DNA from: an uncultured Bacteroidales bacterium
GTDB lineage: Bacteria > Bacteroidota > Bacteroidia > Bacteroidales > F082
Direction of reading: 5' to 3'
Length of the DNA stretch: 64,000 nucleotides
NCBI GenBank assembly: GCA_947303085.1
Contig: CAMYXP010000003.1
Location: 220,459-284,458 of the forward strand
The notes under the pieces were generated by a model. It saw only the letters and a list, made by a program, of their open reading frames with translations, was not told the origin of the DNA and ran no database searches. This document shows, in pieces, positions 1 through 8,172 of the stretch; position 1 is the first letter of the stretch; every line of letters begins with the position of its first letter. The position numbers were made by a program, and so were the translations under genes.

Positions 1-147
1 CTCAAATGGCAACGGTACGGCTGTGTTGTCAAGCTCCTTCGAGCGCACATCCACCGGACGTGAGCTTTTGCCTATCTTCACCCAGTCTTCCTTAAAACTC
101 GGATTGGTCAGGATATACACGTATCCTTGTTTATTGTCTTCAGGCAT
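1..147 (-). CDS. GIY-YIG nuclease family protein (T5orf172/Mug113 type), C-terminus cut by window edge
   Basis: The N-terminal 49 codons are present on the minus strand, starting at an ATG at 147. The peptide shows YVYILTN followed by VKIGKS, the two strands of the GIY-YIG fold in the T5orf172/Mug113 branch, where GIY is replaced by YVYIL. Proteins of this branch are small, usually of unknown target, and common in Bacteroidota accessory regions. A TAnnTTTG promoter element lies 26 bp upstream. The catalytic C-terminal half is outside the window, so activity cannot be judged. Confidence 0.75.
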   Translation of the reverse strand, partial: MPEDNKQGYVYILTNPSFKEDWVKIGKSSRPVDVRSKELDNTAVPLPFE

Positions 148-172
148 GGTAGTATTTTTGTTTTACGAACTA

Positions 173-180
173 CAAAAATA
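173..180 (-). promoter_or_regulatory. -7 promoter element for the GIY-YIG gene
   Basis: TATTTTTG on the minus strand matches the Bacteroidota -7 consensus TAnnTTTG and lies 26 bp before the start codon at 147. Confidence 0.5.
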
Positions 181-228
181 CAAACTTTTCTGAAAATTAC
201 AAATAATAATAAAAGAAAAAATTCAAAA

Positions 229-939
229 TCAATTGTTTTTAGCCTTCTTAACTGCATTCTTAAGCACTACGTTTTCTTTTCTCAATACGTTAAGCTCTTT
301 TTGAAGGTCATCAACTGTTTTCTTTTGGTCATTTCTATAGCTTATTCTTGCCGCTGTCATTCGCTCGCGGATTCCGCCTTGTTCAACAAATTCCTTCTCT
401 TTAATCTTCTGATACGACATCATCATTTTATCAACCATACGACAAAGCGTAATCGCAATATTACAAAACTCCTCTTCACTCCAACGATAGAAATATTTCG
501 CATAATCATCAAGGCGATTGTGCTTGCGGCAATATTTCAGCATACCATCAAACCGAGGATGATCCTGGCTCCAAAGCGTCAATCCCTTTTTAATAATGTC
601 ATCAGCATAATCCTCCCTTAGCTCTTGAATACTTGAACGTGCGACATTTAGCAGTTTAAGCTCCATCTCAGAAGATGTAACGCCATCAGCAATACCTTCA
701 ACGATATTCTGCTTTCCAGAACGTGCCGCCTGAACCATCTGATCAACGGTTCTATCACCATATTCGGGCAGAAATCTTTTTGTAAAAACATATGTCATAT
801 GATAAAGAACCTCTGTTTTCTGATAAAACCAAAGCTCTTTCCAATTGACCTGTTTCTTCAAAACAGACTGAATGTTTCCTGCTTTTTCACCGCAGGACTT
901 TGCTAAATCGACATCTGATAAAAGTTTTCTATTTTCCAT
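229..939 (-). CDS. four-helix-bundle suffix domain protein
   Basis: A 236-residue soluble protein resembling the four-helix-bundle family related to 23S rRNA intervening-sequence proteins, in the variant with a suffix domain that is frequent in Bacteroidota. Visible family features are the segment WKELWFYQKTEVLYHMTYVF (residues about 33-52), the helix RTVDQMVQAARSGKQNIVEG (about 63-82), and a charged coiled coil at the C-terminus (about 205-236). Function is unknown; related bundles are carried by rRNA intervening sequences or stand alone near mobile or variable loci. The start is the only ATG consistent with the family N-terminus. Two overlapping palindromes sit 21 bp upstream and could be its operator. 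No signal peptide or membrane segment. Confidence 0.75.
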   Translation of the reverse strand: MENRKLLSDVDLAKSCGEKAGNIQSVLKKQVNWKELWFYQKTEVLYHMTYVFTKRFLPEYGDRTVDQMVQAARSGKQNIVEGIADGVTSSEMELKLLNVARSSIQELREDYADDIIKKGLTLWSQDHPRFDGMLKYCRKHNRLDDYAKYFYRWSEEEFCNIAITLCRMVDKMMMSYQKIKEKEFVEQGGIRERMTAARISYRNDQKKTVDDLQKELNVLRKENVVLKNAVKKAKNN

Positions 940-959
940 AAATTATAGTTTTTGAGAAA

Positions 960-993
960 ACTAGAATTTCTAGTCCAACTAGTTTATCTAGTT
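960..993. promoter_or_regulatory. two tandem palindromes, possible operator of the four-helix-bundle gene
   Basis: ACTAGAA-T-TTCTAGT at 960-974 and AACTAG-N5-CTAGTT at 977-993. Both dyads share the ACTAG core, and their centres are 18 bp apart. They lie immediately upstream of the minus-strand start at 939. The binding protein is unknown; autoregulation is only a guess. Confidence 0.45.
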
Positions 994-998
994 AATAA

Positions 999-1055
999 AA
1001 CGAGGATCTAAAGAGTCCTGGTTATTTCCGGTGTTCTCTCATCCCGATCCTCGTT
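999..1055. terminator. 10-bp inverted repeat, possible hairpin between divergent units
   Basis: AACGAGGATC (999-1008) is complementary to GATCCTCGTT (1046-1055), with an inner AGAG/CTCT pairing. There is no clear U-tract, so this may be a hairpin or operator rather than a terminator. The surrounding 940-1138 gap shows no credible gene. Confidence 0.35.
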
Positions 1056-1138
1056 ATATCTTTTACCGAGTTAACGATAATGACATTGCAAAAATACAAC
1101 AATTTTTCTCGCTTGTCAAGAGGCTTCTGAAAATAATT

Positions 1139-1705
1139 TTAAAACACCTCCTCAAACATCTTCCGATACTCTACAACTTTCTTTTCAAACGGCAATGGAT
1201 AAGCCCGCGAGGATGACGGCAAACGATACAAAACGAGGTCGCCTTCTAATGCTATTTTCTTGTTTGGAGCTGGTATCTTTTTGATTTTGAAATAATTACA
1301 AACTTCGATGGTAGCCTTCTCCCCCGTCGTGGCTATGGTTTTGCATTCCGGCATCTGTGCCAACAACAGTTTGATGTCAGTCCTGTCTACGATTACGAGA
1401 AATGTATCGGAAGCATTGTCTTTCAACCGATGCACAGAAGTCGCAGTGTCGAAGAAAGCGATACCTTTTTCATTTAAAAAATCAATTATCTCATTCTTTT
1501 TGAAACACTTACGCTCCAAATCGACGAAATGGTTCTTGTCGTGAAACCAGATCTCTCCTTCCAAACGCCAATGATCATTCATGAAATTAGGGTAAAAGAA
1601 ATCCATGCACCAACGCTGCTTCGGAGGCGGGAAACTGCCTAAAAACAACACTTTGGCGTTGGCTGGCAGAAACGGTTGCAAAGGATGACATTCAATCATA
1701 ATCAA
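1139..1705 (-). CDS. uracil-DNA glycosylase superfamily protein
   Basis: A 188-residue protein with the UDG-superfamily layout: GSFPPP at residues 23-28 (motif 1 region), MDFFYPN at 34-40, NDHW at 43-46, and LPSSSRA near residues 162-168 where motif 2 sits. Members excise uracil or other deaminated bases from DNA or act on mismatches; the exact substrate of this branch (annotated in Bacteroidota simply as UDG family or DNA-deoxyinosine glycosylase-like) cannot be fixed from sequence. It is monocistronic, with a TAnnTTTG element 15 bp upstream. The start MIMIECHP has two possible ATGs (1705 and 1699); the first is used here. Confidence 0.75.
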   Translation of the reverse strand: MIMIECHPLQPFLPANAKVLFLGSFPPPKQRWCMDFFYPNFMNDHWRLEGEIWFHDKNHFVDLERKCFKKNEIIDFLNEKGIAFFDTATSVHRLKDNASDTFLVIVDRTDIKLLLAQMPECKTIATTGEKATIEVCNYFKIKKIPAPNKKIALEGDLVLYRLPSSSRAYPLPFEKKVVEYRKMFEEVF

Positions 1706-1719
1706 TGATTTTTAAATCG

Positions 1720-1727
1720 CAAAAATA
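1720..1727 (-). promoter_or_regulatory. -7 promoter element for the UDG-like gene
   Basis: TATTTTTG on the minus strand (TAnnTTTG consensus), 15 bp before the start codon. The implied leader is very short. Confidence 0.45.
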
Positions 1728-1773
1728 AGAAAATAAACAATCTGTATTAAATTTGACAAAAAATATTAAAATC

Positions 1774-1805
1774 TGTGTAATATGCGAGAAAATGTTATAA
1801 CTTTG
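1774..1805 (+). promoter_or_regulatory. promoter of pncB
   Basis: TAACTTTG at 1798-1805 matches TAnnTTTG. TGTG at 1774-1777 stands 20 bp upstream in the -33 position. The start codon follows 19 bp downstream. Confidence 0.6.
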
Positions 1806-1824
1806 CAAAAAATTAGGATGAATC

Positions 1825-3303
1825 ATGGAATTGAATGCTTCTTATTGCTCCGACAAGTATCAGTATACGATGGGCAAGTCGTTCTACGACAATGGGATGA
1901 AGGACAAACGCGCTGTTTTCAACCTCTTCTACCGTAAGGCTCCGGACACCAACAACTGGGCTGTGGTGAGCGGCGTGCGCGAGGTGCTGAAAATGGTGGA
2001 AGGCCTTGGAAAAGCTGACGAAAGCTTCTTCGAGCAATTCCTTCCTGGCGATGAATACGAAGAAGTGCGCAAATATTTCGCCAACATGAAGTTCACAGGC
2101 AACATCTATGCCATGCGTGAAGGCGAGATAGCATTCCCGAAAGAGCCAATCATCACCATCGAAGGCCCGATCATCGAGGCGCAAGTACTTGAAACTCCTA
2201 TGCTTTGCATCATGAACCATCAGATGGCGGTGGCAACAAAGGCATCGCGTGTGACACGTAGCACCACCAAGCCTGTCAGCGAGTTCGGAAGCCGTCGTGC
2301 TCACGGTCCGTGGGCTGCAATCTACGGCGGAAAAGCAGCATTTATCGGCGGTTGCCAAAACACCTCCAACATCGTGACCGGCGTGGAGTTTGGCTTTCCG
2401 GCTTCTGGCACAATGGCTCACAGCTATGTGACATCGTTCGGCCCAACGGTGAAAGGCGAATACGAAGCATTCGACAAATATATCAAGACCCACAAAAACG
2501 AGGTGCTTATACTCCTCGTCGACACATACGACACCCTGAAATGCGGCGTCAAAAACGCTATTAAGGCATTCAAAGACAATGGAATAGACGACTCCTACCA
2601 TTACGGCTACGGAATCCGTCTCGACAGCGGCGACCTCACCTATCTCTCAATAAAAGCCCGCGACATGCTCGACGAAGCCGGTTTGAAGAATTGTAAGATA
2701 TTCGCTACCAACGCGTTAGACGAATATCTCATCACCGAATTGGAGCGTCAGGGATGTAAAGTAGACAGCTACGGTGTGGGTGACGCCATCGCAACAAGCA
2801 AGCATAATCCTTGTTTCGGCAATGTTTACAAGCTCGTTCAAGTCGACGACATGCCGGTTTTGAAACGCTCAGAGGAAAGCAGCAAGCTCATCAATCCTGG
2901 TTTCCAGATCACTTATCGTATCATCAGAAACAACAGATTCAAGATTGACGTGACTTGTCTGAGAGGCGACCGACTTGCGCAAGCCATTGAGAATCATGAA
3001 GAAATAACCCTTCGCGATGAGATGGACCGTCTGAAATCGACGACATTCCCGGCAGGCTCATACGAATACCGTATTTTACAGCCGCAGGTGATGAAAGACG
3101 GCAAACCGATTGTGGAGTACGTCTCGATTACTGAGAAACGCAATTATTACCTCGACAACCTCGCCCACCTCGACGACACCGAGAAACGTCTCATCAACCC
3201 GCACTACTACAAATGCGATATTTCCGACGACCTTTACGATTTGAAGGAAAGACTCATCGAAAATATCGTGAAGGAAATCGAGGAATTTGATAAGGAAGAT
3301 TAG
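1825..3303 (+). CDS. pncB: nicotinate phosphoribosyltransferase
   Basis: A 492-residue cytoplasmic enzyme that converts nicotinate and PRPP (with ATP) to nicotinate mononucleotide in the Preiss-Handler NAD salvage pathway. Diagnostic blocks are SDKYQYTMG at the N-terminus, FGSRRAHGPWAA near residue 153, GGCQNTSNIVTG near 175, FPASGTMAHS at about 191-200, and LDSGDLTYLS in the phosphate-binding region near 267. Length matches the family. It stands alone with its own promoter and is convergent with ribH; a 67-bp gap separates them. No regulator site for NAD is recognisable. Confidence 0.95.
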   Translation: MELNASYCSDKYQYTMGKSFYDNGMKDKRAVFNLFYRKAPDTNNWAVVSGVREVLKMVEGLGKADESFFEQFLPGDEYEEVRKYFANMKFTGNIYAMREGEIAFPKEPIITIEGPIIEAQVLETPMLCIMNHQMAVATKASRVTRSTTKPVSEFGSRRAHGPWAAIYGGKAAFIGGCQNTSNIVTGVEFGFPASGTMAHSYVTSFGPTVKGEYEAFDKYIKTHKNEVLILLVDTYDTLKCGVKNAIKAFKDNGIDDSYHYGYGIRLDSGDLTYLSIKARDMLDEAGLKNCKIFATNALDEYLITELERQGCKVDSYGVGDAIATSKHNPCFGNVYKLVQVDDMPVLKRSEESSKLINPGFQITYRIIRNNRFKIDVTCLRGDRLAQAIENHEEITLRDEMDRLKSTTFPAGSYEYRILQPQVMKDGKPIVEYVSITEKRNYYLDNLAHLDDTEKRLINPHYYKCDISDDLYDLKERLIENIVKEIEEFDKED

Positions 3304-3305
3304 GC

Positions 3306-3366
3306 TATTGGCAATTAGCCATTGGCCATTAGCGGTTTATTATAACAGCCAACAGCCAACGGCCAA
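3306..3366. repeat. GGCCATTAGC / GCCAACAGCC simple repeat between convergent genes
   Basis: Short imperfect repeats of the type ATTAGCCATTGG and GCCAACAGCCAACGGCC fill the space between pncB and ribH. A related GCTAATGGC array occurs at 29863-29892. No other feature is seen here. Confidence 0.4.
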
Positions 3367-3370
3367 TGTT

Positions 3371-3832
3371 TTATATTTGTTTCAGCAGATTAACCATCTC
3401 GATGGCGGTTGTCACTGCATCGTATCCTTTATTACCAGCTTTTGAACCAGCGCGTTCGACAGCCTGTTCGATGCTGTCGGTTGTGAGAACGCCAAAGATT
3501 ACTGGCACTTCGGTCTGGAGGCCGACTTGAGCGATGCCTTTTGTGGCTTCGTTAGCAACCATGTCGAAATGAGGTGTTGCACCACGGATAACGGCACCGA
3601 GGCACACGACAGCGTCGTATTTCTTGCTGGCAGCCATCTTCTTCGCTACGAGCGGAATCTCGAAAGCGCCCGGAACCCAAGCGATATCAATGTTTTTCTC
3701 ATCGCCGCCGTGACGTTTGAAAGCGTCGATGGCGCCACCCAACAGCTTGTTGGTAATGATTTCGTTGAAACGGCCGGCCACGATAGCGATCTTCTGGCCC
3801 TCAGCCAATAATTTTCCTTCTAAGATATTCAT
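3371..3832 (-). CDS. ribH: 6,7-dimethyl-8-ribityllumazine synthase
   Basis: A 153-residue enzyme condensing 5-amino-6-ribitylaminouracil with 3,4-dihydroxy-2-butanone 4-phosphate to lumazine, the penultimate step of riboflavin synthesis; it normally assembles into pentamers or icosahedra. Motifs are [12 protein letters not shown] near the N-terminus, [15 protein letters not shown] around residue 54, and [17 protein letters not shown] with the catalytic His around residue 90. It is the last gene of the ribD-ribE-ribBA-ribH operon. A 128-bp gap from ribBA holds AT-rich simple repeats and a palindromic element. Confidence 0.97.
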   Translation of the reverse strand: MNILEGKLLAEGQKIAIVAGRFNEIITNKLLGGAIDAFKRHGGDEKNIDIAWVPGAFEIPLVAKKMAASKKYDAVVCLGAVIRGATPHFDMVANEATKGIAQVGLQTEVPVIFGVLTTDSIEQAVERAGSKAGNKGYDAVTTAIEMVNLLKQI

Positions 3833-3869
3833 AACTATTTGATATTTAATTGTTTATATTTTATTTCTT

Positions 3870-3930
3870 TTAAAACTTTTTAACTTTAAACTTTAAAACT
3901 ACTCTAAACTCTACACTTTACACTCTACAC
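3870..3930. repeat. AT-rich simple repeat (TTTAAACTTTAAA / CTCTACACTTTACA)
   Basis: Degenerate units such as AACTTTAAACTTTAAAAC and CTCTACACTTTACACTC. The reverse complement of the same pattern is found in the tolC leader at 49322-49357. Confidence 0.5.
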
Positions 3931-3938
3931 TAAAAAAA

Positions 3939-3985
3939 GATTTCTCCACTTCGCTCCATTTCATTTCGCTTCGGTCGAAATGACA
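3939..3985. repeat. dispersed palindromic element, copy overlapping the ribBA 3' end
   Basis: Contains GATTTCTCCACTTCGCT and CGGTCGAAATGACA, the two ends of the element seen at six other loci. The ribBA stop codon (3961-3963) and the last residues VISTEAK are encoded inside it, so the element has supplied the C-terminus of RibBA. Confidence 0.8.
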
Positions 3986-5199
3986 GGAGGAATATCTTTT
4001 ACGTGAAGCATGTGCCCCATTTTTTTGTATTTCGTGTAAAGATAAAAAGCGTCCTTTTCGTTGCAGGTCATCTCGATTGGCTCACGACCGACGATTTCGA
4101 TACCATAGCCTTCCAAACCACTGATTTTCATCGGGTTATTGGTCATCACGATGATTTTTTTTGCACCGAGGTCAGCCAAGATTTCAGCACCGGTTCCGTA
4201 ATCGCGCAAGTCGGCAGCGAAACCGAGTGCGAGATTAGCCTCGACGGTATCCATGCCTTTATCCTGCAAAGTGTAGGCTTTCAGCTTGTTAATCAAGCCG
4301 ATGCCGCGGCCTTCCTGACGGAGATAGAGCAACACACCCCTGCCCTTTACCTCGATACGACGCATAGCCTCCTGCAGCTGCTCGCCACAGTCGCAACGCA
4401 TAGAACCGAAAGCGTCGCCTGTCAAACATTCAGAATGTACACGGCAAAGCACAGGTTCAGGCGTACTCAAATCGCCTTTCACCAGCGCCACATGATGCTC
4501 GCCAGTGATTTTATCGACATAACCGATAGCTCTGAAAGTGCCATATTTTGTTGGCAATTCAGCTTCAGTAACGCGTTCAACCAAGACTTCAGTCTTACGA
4601 CGATATTTTATCAGCTCTGCTATCGAAGTGATTTTCAGGTTGTTAGCCTTTGCGAACTTTACCAATTCAGTTGTGCGCATCATGGTGCCATCTTCGCGCA
4701 TGATTTCGCAGCACAGACCGCATTCCTTCAGTCCTGCGAGGCGCATCAAATCGACGGTAGCCTCAGTGTGACCGCCACGTTTCAGCACTCCACCCTGACG
4801 GGCTTCAAGCGGAAACATATGACCCGGACGACGGAAATCTTCCGGACGGATGCCGTCTTCAACCACTTTTTGGGCAGTTATCGAGCGTTCAACTGCCGAA
4901 ATGCCAGTCGTAGTGTCTCTATAATCGATTGAAACTGTAAACGCTGTGCAGTGATTGTCAGTGTTTTCAAGCACCATCTGATTGAGTCTCAAACGTTTGC
5001 ATATCTCCGAGCTCATAGGCATGCAAATCAAGCCTTTGCCGTATGATGCCATAAAATTCACGTTCTCGACGGTCGCAAACTCAGCCGCACAAATCAAATC
5101 GCCCTCGTTTTCGCGGTCAGGATCATCAACCACGATGATCATCTTACCGGCTCGAAGGTCGTCCAAAGCTTCCTCAATAGTATTAAAATCCTTGTTCAT
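3961..5199 (-). CDS. ribBA: bifunctional 3,4-dihydroxy-2-butanone-4-phosphate synthase / GTP cyclohydrolase II
   Basis: A 412-residue fusion supplying both precursors of riboflavin. Residues 1 to about 205 form the DHBP synthase domain: [12 protein letters not shown] near 26-37 and [10 protein letters not shown] then [10 protein letters not shown] near 125-150. The remainder is GTP cyclohydrolase [22 protein letters not shown] with the three zinc cysteines, then [10 protein letters not shown] and YGTGAEIL. It follows ribE by 5 nt. The last seven residues and stop are provided by a dispersed palindromic repeat, which makes the tail atypical but leaves both domains intact. Confidence 0.96.
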   Translation of the reverse strand: MNKDFNTIEEALDDLRAGKMIIVVDDPDRENEGDLICAAEFATVENVNFMASYGKGLICMPMSSEICKRLRLNQMVLENTDNHCTAFTVSIDYRDTTTGISAVERSITAQKVVEDGIRPEDFRRPGHMFPLEARQGGVLKRGGHTEATVDLMRLAGLKECGLCCEIMREDGTMMRTTELVKFAKANNLKITSIAELIKYRRKTEVLVERVTEAELPTKYGTFRAIGYVDKITGEHHVALVKGDLSTPEPVLCRVHSECLTGDAFGSMRCDCGEQLQEAMRRIEVKGRGVLLYLRQEGRGIGLINKLKAYTLQDKGMDTVEANLALGFAADLRDYGTGAEILADLGAKKIIVMTNNPMKISGLEGYGIEIVGREPIEMTCNEKDAFYLYTKYKKMGHMLHVKDIPPVISTEAK

Positions 5200-5204
5200 T
5201 TATG

Positions 5205-5846
5205 TTATATATTATTGTCTTTCAATAAGTTAAGTAGTTTTTCGTCATGTTGGGCGGTGATGTTGCCAACAAATTTCTCGATATATTTTCCAACGATATC
5301 GTTCTCCAAATTCACTGTGTCACCAATCTTTTTCTTTGTTAAAGTAGTCTCATTTTGAGTGTGCTGAATGATCGAAACACCAAAATCAAAGCTGCTTACA
5401 TCAGTGACTGTCAATGAGATACCATCAATGGTGATTGAGCCTTTTTCAACTATGTAACGCAAAATCTCAGGTCTGGTCTCGATTTTCACTCGGATTGCTT
5501 TATCGTCGTGAGTCATTTTCGAGATAACACCTATGCCGTCGATATGTCCAGAGACGATATGTCCACCGAAGCGACCGTTAGCAGGCATGGCACGTTCACA
5601 ATTCACCAAATCGTTGATTCTCATATCTTTGAAGTTAGTACGGTTCATGGTTTCATGCATCACGTCGGCAGTGTATGAGCTGTCGTCGAAGGTCGTAACG
5701 GTCAAACAAACGCCGTTAGTGCAGATGCTGTCGCCGATATGGATATCCTTCAAAATCCTCTTCACCGCGATAGTCAGCTTGATGCTGTTTGCATGTCGCG
5801 CAATCGCTTTCACCTTACCGATTTCTTCAATTATTCCCGTGAACAT
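5205..5846 (-). CDS. ribE: riboflavin synthase (alpha subunit)
   Basis: A 213-residue homotrimeric enzyme dismutating two lumazines to riboflavin. It carries two lumazine-binding repeats: MFTGIIEEIGKV starts the first, with GGHIVSGHIDGIG at about residues 95-107 linking to the second, which contains GSITIDGISLTV. Its start overlaps the ribD end by 16 nt, indicating translational coupling within the FMN-riboswitch operon. Length is slightly above the usual 195-210 residues, with a hydrophilic C-terminal tail. Confidence 0.96.
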   Translation of the reverse strand: MFTGIIEEIGKVKAIARHANSIKLTIAVKRILKDIHIGDSICTNGVCLTVTTFDDSSYTADVMHETMNRTNFKDMRINDLVNCERAMPANGRFGGHIVSGHIDGIGVISKMTHDDKAIRVKIETRPEILRYIVEKGSITIDGISLTVTDVSSFDFGVSIIQHTQNETTLTKKKIGDTVNLENDIVGKYIEKFVGNITAQHDEKLLNLLKDNNI

Positions 5847-6997
5847 ATCTTTCCTTTAATTAAAATATCTCCGTTAATATTTTGAATATCAATATTTTGC
5901 AATTGAATTGCATCGTTCATTTTTTCTATTCCCTTGCCAGCAACAGGTGTCTTCGCGCCTTCACCACCGATTATTTTCGGTGCTACAAACGCCCAAACTT
6001 CGTCGACGCAACCTGCCTCAAGGAACGCGGCGTTCAGGGTGCCGCCGCCTTCCAATAATAATGAATCGATGCCCATAGAACCTAATTTGGTCATCAGGTC
6101 GTTGATGTCGACGTGATCGTTATTCGATTGACATTCAAGGATTTCGACTCCTGTCATTTCGAGCTTGTCGAGAAATCCTTTTTGTTCGTTATCGTTACAT
6201 GAGGATTTCTCCACTTCGCTCCGCTCTGCTTCGCTACGGTCGAAATGACAACAAGCAACAATTGTTCTGTATTCCTTTGCCGTCTTAACCAATTGAGAAT
6301 CAATCGGTATCATTAAATTTGAATCAACAACAATTCTGATTGGCTGATGATGTTCACCATTCAACCTAACATTCAGCATCGGGTCGTCGGCAAGGACAGT
6401 TCCTATTCCCACGATAACGCCTGCCATTTCGCTTCTAAGATCATGAACCAGCTTGCGGGATTCTTCGTTTGTCACCCACTTAGAATCGCCTGTATGAGCC
6501 GCTATTTTGCCGTCGAGGGTCATTGCGGTCTTCATGATGACGTACGGACGCTTGGTGGTGATATATTTCAAGAACACCTCGTTCAATTCGCTAATCTCAT
6601 CTTCGCAAAGTCCGACCTCAACCTCAATGCCTGCATCTTGCAAAATCTTTACACCTTTTCCAGCTACAAGGGGGTTCGGGTCGAGGATGCCGACGAAGAC
6701 TTTTTTAATACCTTTTTCAATGATTATTTCGGTGCAAGGAGGCGTTTTTCCGTAGTGGCAACAAGGTTCAAGTGTTACATAAAGTGAAGCGCCTTTAGTT
6801 TCTGATTTACAGCGTAATAGAGTATTACGTTCGGCATGATATTCGCCGTATTTTTCGTGATATCCTTCGGCGATGATCTCACCGTCTTTCACGACCACGC
6901 AGCCCACCAAAGGATTCGGATGGACGTATCCTCCGCCCTTCTTGGCTAGCTCGATGGCGCGCCGCATAAACTCGATGTCTTTTTCGCAATATGACAT
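5831..6997 (-). CDS. ribD: bifunctional diaminohydroxyphosphoribosylaminopyrimidine deaminase / 5-amino-6-(5-phosphoribosylamino)uracil reductase
   Basis: A 388-residue enzyme of riboflavin synthesis. The deaminase domain carries the zinc site H54-A-E56 (in HAERNTLL) and PCCHYGKTPPC at 78-88. The reductase domain starts near residue 148 with KTAMTLDGKIA, then GIGTVLADDPMLNVR. Residues about 250-282 (beginning HFDRSEAERSE, ending FLDKLEMTG) are not part of the family: they translate an inverted pair of the dispersed palindromic repeat inserted in frame in the reductase domain. First gene of the operon, directly behind the FMN riboswitch and its attenuator, whose U-tract touches the start codon. 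Confidence 0.95.
   Translation of the reverse strand: MSYCEKDIEFMRRAIELAKKGGGYVHPNPLVGCVVVKDGEIIAEGYHEKYGEYHAERNTLLRCKSETKGASLYVTLEPCCHYGKTPPCTEIIIEKGIKKVFVGILDPNPLVAGKGVKILQDAGIEVEVGLCEDEISELNEVFLKYITTKRPYVIMKTAMTLDGKIAAHTGDSKWVTNEESRKLVHDLRSEMAGVIVGIGTVLADDPMLNVRLNGEHHQPIRIVVDSNLMIPIDSQLVKTAKEYRTIVACCHFDRSEAERSEVEKSSCNDNEQKGFLDKLEMTGVEILECQSNNDHVDINDLMTKLGSMGIDSLLLEGGGTLNAAFLEAGCVDEVWAFVAPKIIGGEGAKTPVAGKGIEKMNDAIQLQNIDIQNINGDILIKGKICSRE
6153..6250. repeat. inverted pair of dispersed palindromic elements inside ribD
   Basis: One copy (6153-6180, GTCATTTCGA...GAGAAATCCT) faces a second (6202-6250, AGGATTTCTCC...GTCGAAATGAC). Together they can fold into a long hairpin. The insert is a multiple of three and free of stops in the ribD frame. 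Confidence 0.85.
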
Positions 6998-7025
6998 AAA
7001 AAAAGCCCCAAATAAACATCAGGGC
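6998..7025 (-). terminator. attenuator hairpin of the rib operon
   Basis: On the minus strand GCCCTGA pairs with TTTGGGGC (7005-7025), followed by seven T (6998-7004) that run straight into the ribD ATG. This is the expected expression platform for FMN-dependent premature termination. Confidence 0.7.
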
Positions 7026-7055
7026 AGCATATTTTGAAAAATTTAAACAAACAAA

Positions 7056-7165
7056 CTTCTCTCATCCGGACTGTCACCGTCGGTTTCGGAATTTCACCGA
7101 ATCAGTTCCCCTTAGGGAAGTCGCGGACTGTCACCGCCGGAAAGGAATTTCACCTTGCCCTGAAG
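7056..7165 (-). promoter_or_regulatory. FMN riboswitch (RFN element)
   Basis: On the minus strand the conserved blocks appear in order: GGGCAAGGTGAAATTCC, CGGCGGTGACAGTCCGCGA, GGTGAAATTCCGAAACCGA and CGGTGACAGTCCGGATGAGAG. These correspond to P1-P6 of the RFN aptamer. FMN binding is known to repress riboflavin biosynthesis genes; here it precedes ribD and the attenuator at 6998-7025. Confidence 0.97.
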
Positions 7166-7175
7166 TTTTCGACTG

Positions 7176-7183
7176 CAAAAATA
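7176..7183 (-). promoter_or_regulatory. -7 promoter element of the rib operon
   Basis: TATTTTTG on the minus strand, about 11 bp upstream of the first riboswitch base, so transcription would start just before the aptamer. Confidence 0.6.
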
Positions 7184-7203
7184 CACAAATTTTTAATTGT
7201 GTA

Positions 7204-8169
7204 CTATATTTTATTGCATTTTTTTAACAAAACGAAGTCGAGGGTGACCATCGCGGCCATCGCCTCAACGATTGGAAGCACTCGCGGGACGACACATGTG
7301 TCATGTCGGCCTTGAATCTCCAATGTCACAGTATTTCCATGAATATCAACGGTTTGCTGTGGCAACATCACCGACGGAATCGGCTTGAAAGCGACTCTGA
7401 AAACGATATCTTCGCCATTGGTAATGCCTCCTTGAACGCCGCCCGAGTGATTGGTCTTGGTGCGGATACGCTCGCCGTCAAACATGAATTCATCATTATA
7501 TTCACTGCCTTTCATCTTCGCAGCCTTGAATCCATCACCGATTTCAAAACCCTTCGCCGCATTGATTGTCATCATCGCGTATGCCAACACCGCATGAAAT
7601 TTCATAAATGCGGGCTCTCCGAGGCCCACAGGAGCGTTTTTGATGGTTCCTTGGATAATTGCACCCACCGTGTCCTTTTCTCTTGCCTCACCCATCTCAA
7701 TCACCTCAGATTGGATTTCGACGCCTTGTGCAGCAAGAATCTGTTTCGCGATAGCTCCAGCAACAACACACGGCAAAAGCGTTCTCGCCGAACCTCTGCC
7801 ACCTCCGGCATAATCCCGGATACCATATTTCATCTGATAGGTGAAATCGGCATGCGACGGACGAAAAACATCCTTAATATTCTCATAATCAGAGGTTTTC
7901 GCATCTTTATTACGGATAAGAAACGCTATCGGGGCGCCCGTGGTCTTGCCTTCAAACAATCCGGAAAGGAACTCAACCTCATCGGGTTCTTTTCTGGCCG
8001 ACATAGTGGCATCCCGGCCTGGTTTTCTACGTGATAACTCTTTCTCAATCAGAGTTTTATCCAACAAAATACCAGCGGGACAGCCGTCGATTACTCCGCC
8101 GATAGCTGCCCCGTGTGACTCACCGAATGTAGTCAAGCAAAATGCCGTTCCAAATGTATTGGAATTCAA
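7204..8169 (-). CDS. aroC: chorismate synthase
   Basis: A 321-residue FMN-dependent lyase making chorismate from EPSP at the end of the shikimate pathway. Motifs are TTFGESHGAAIGG at residues 13-25, RRKPGRDATMSARKEPDEVE, RPSHADFTYQMKYG, AGGGRGSARTL, HSGGVQGGITNGEDI and GRHDTCVVPRVLP. The start is TTG (minus strand, 8169-8167), required because the family N-terminus NTFG begins directly after it; it lies 3 nt behind the stop of the DUF349 gene in the order TAA-TAA-TTG, suggesting termination-reinitiation. Slightly shorter at the C-terminus than the usual 350 or so residues. Confidence 0.95.
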   Translation of the reverse strand: MNSNTFGTAFCLTTFGESHGAAIGGVIDGCPAGILLDKTLIEKELSRRKPGRDATMSARKEPDEVEFLSGLFEGKTTGAPIAFLIRNKDAKTSDYENIKDVFRPSHADFTYQMKYGIRDYAGGGRGSARTLLPCVVAGAIAKQILAAQGVEIQSEVIEMGEAREKDTVGAIIQGTIKNAPVGLGEPAFMKFHAVLAYAMMTINAAKGFEIGDGFKAAKMKGSEYNDEFMFDGERIRTKTNHSGGVQGGITNGEDIVFRVAFKPIPSVMLPQQTVDIHGNTVTLEIQGRHDTCVVPRVLPIVEAMAAMVTLDFVLLKKCNKI

Positions 8170-8172
8170 TTA

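Noticed and set aside
1031..1216. Short plus-strand frame between the four-helix and UDG-like genes
   Set aside because: It overlaps the UDG-like gene in antisense and has no start context or homology signal.
7034..7315. Open frame across the FMN riboswitch (plus strand)
   Set aside because: It is the complement of the conserved aptamer and the aroC 3' end; no protein family resemblance.
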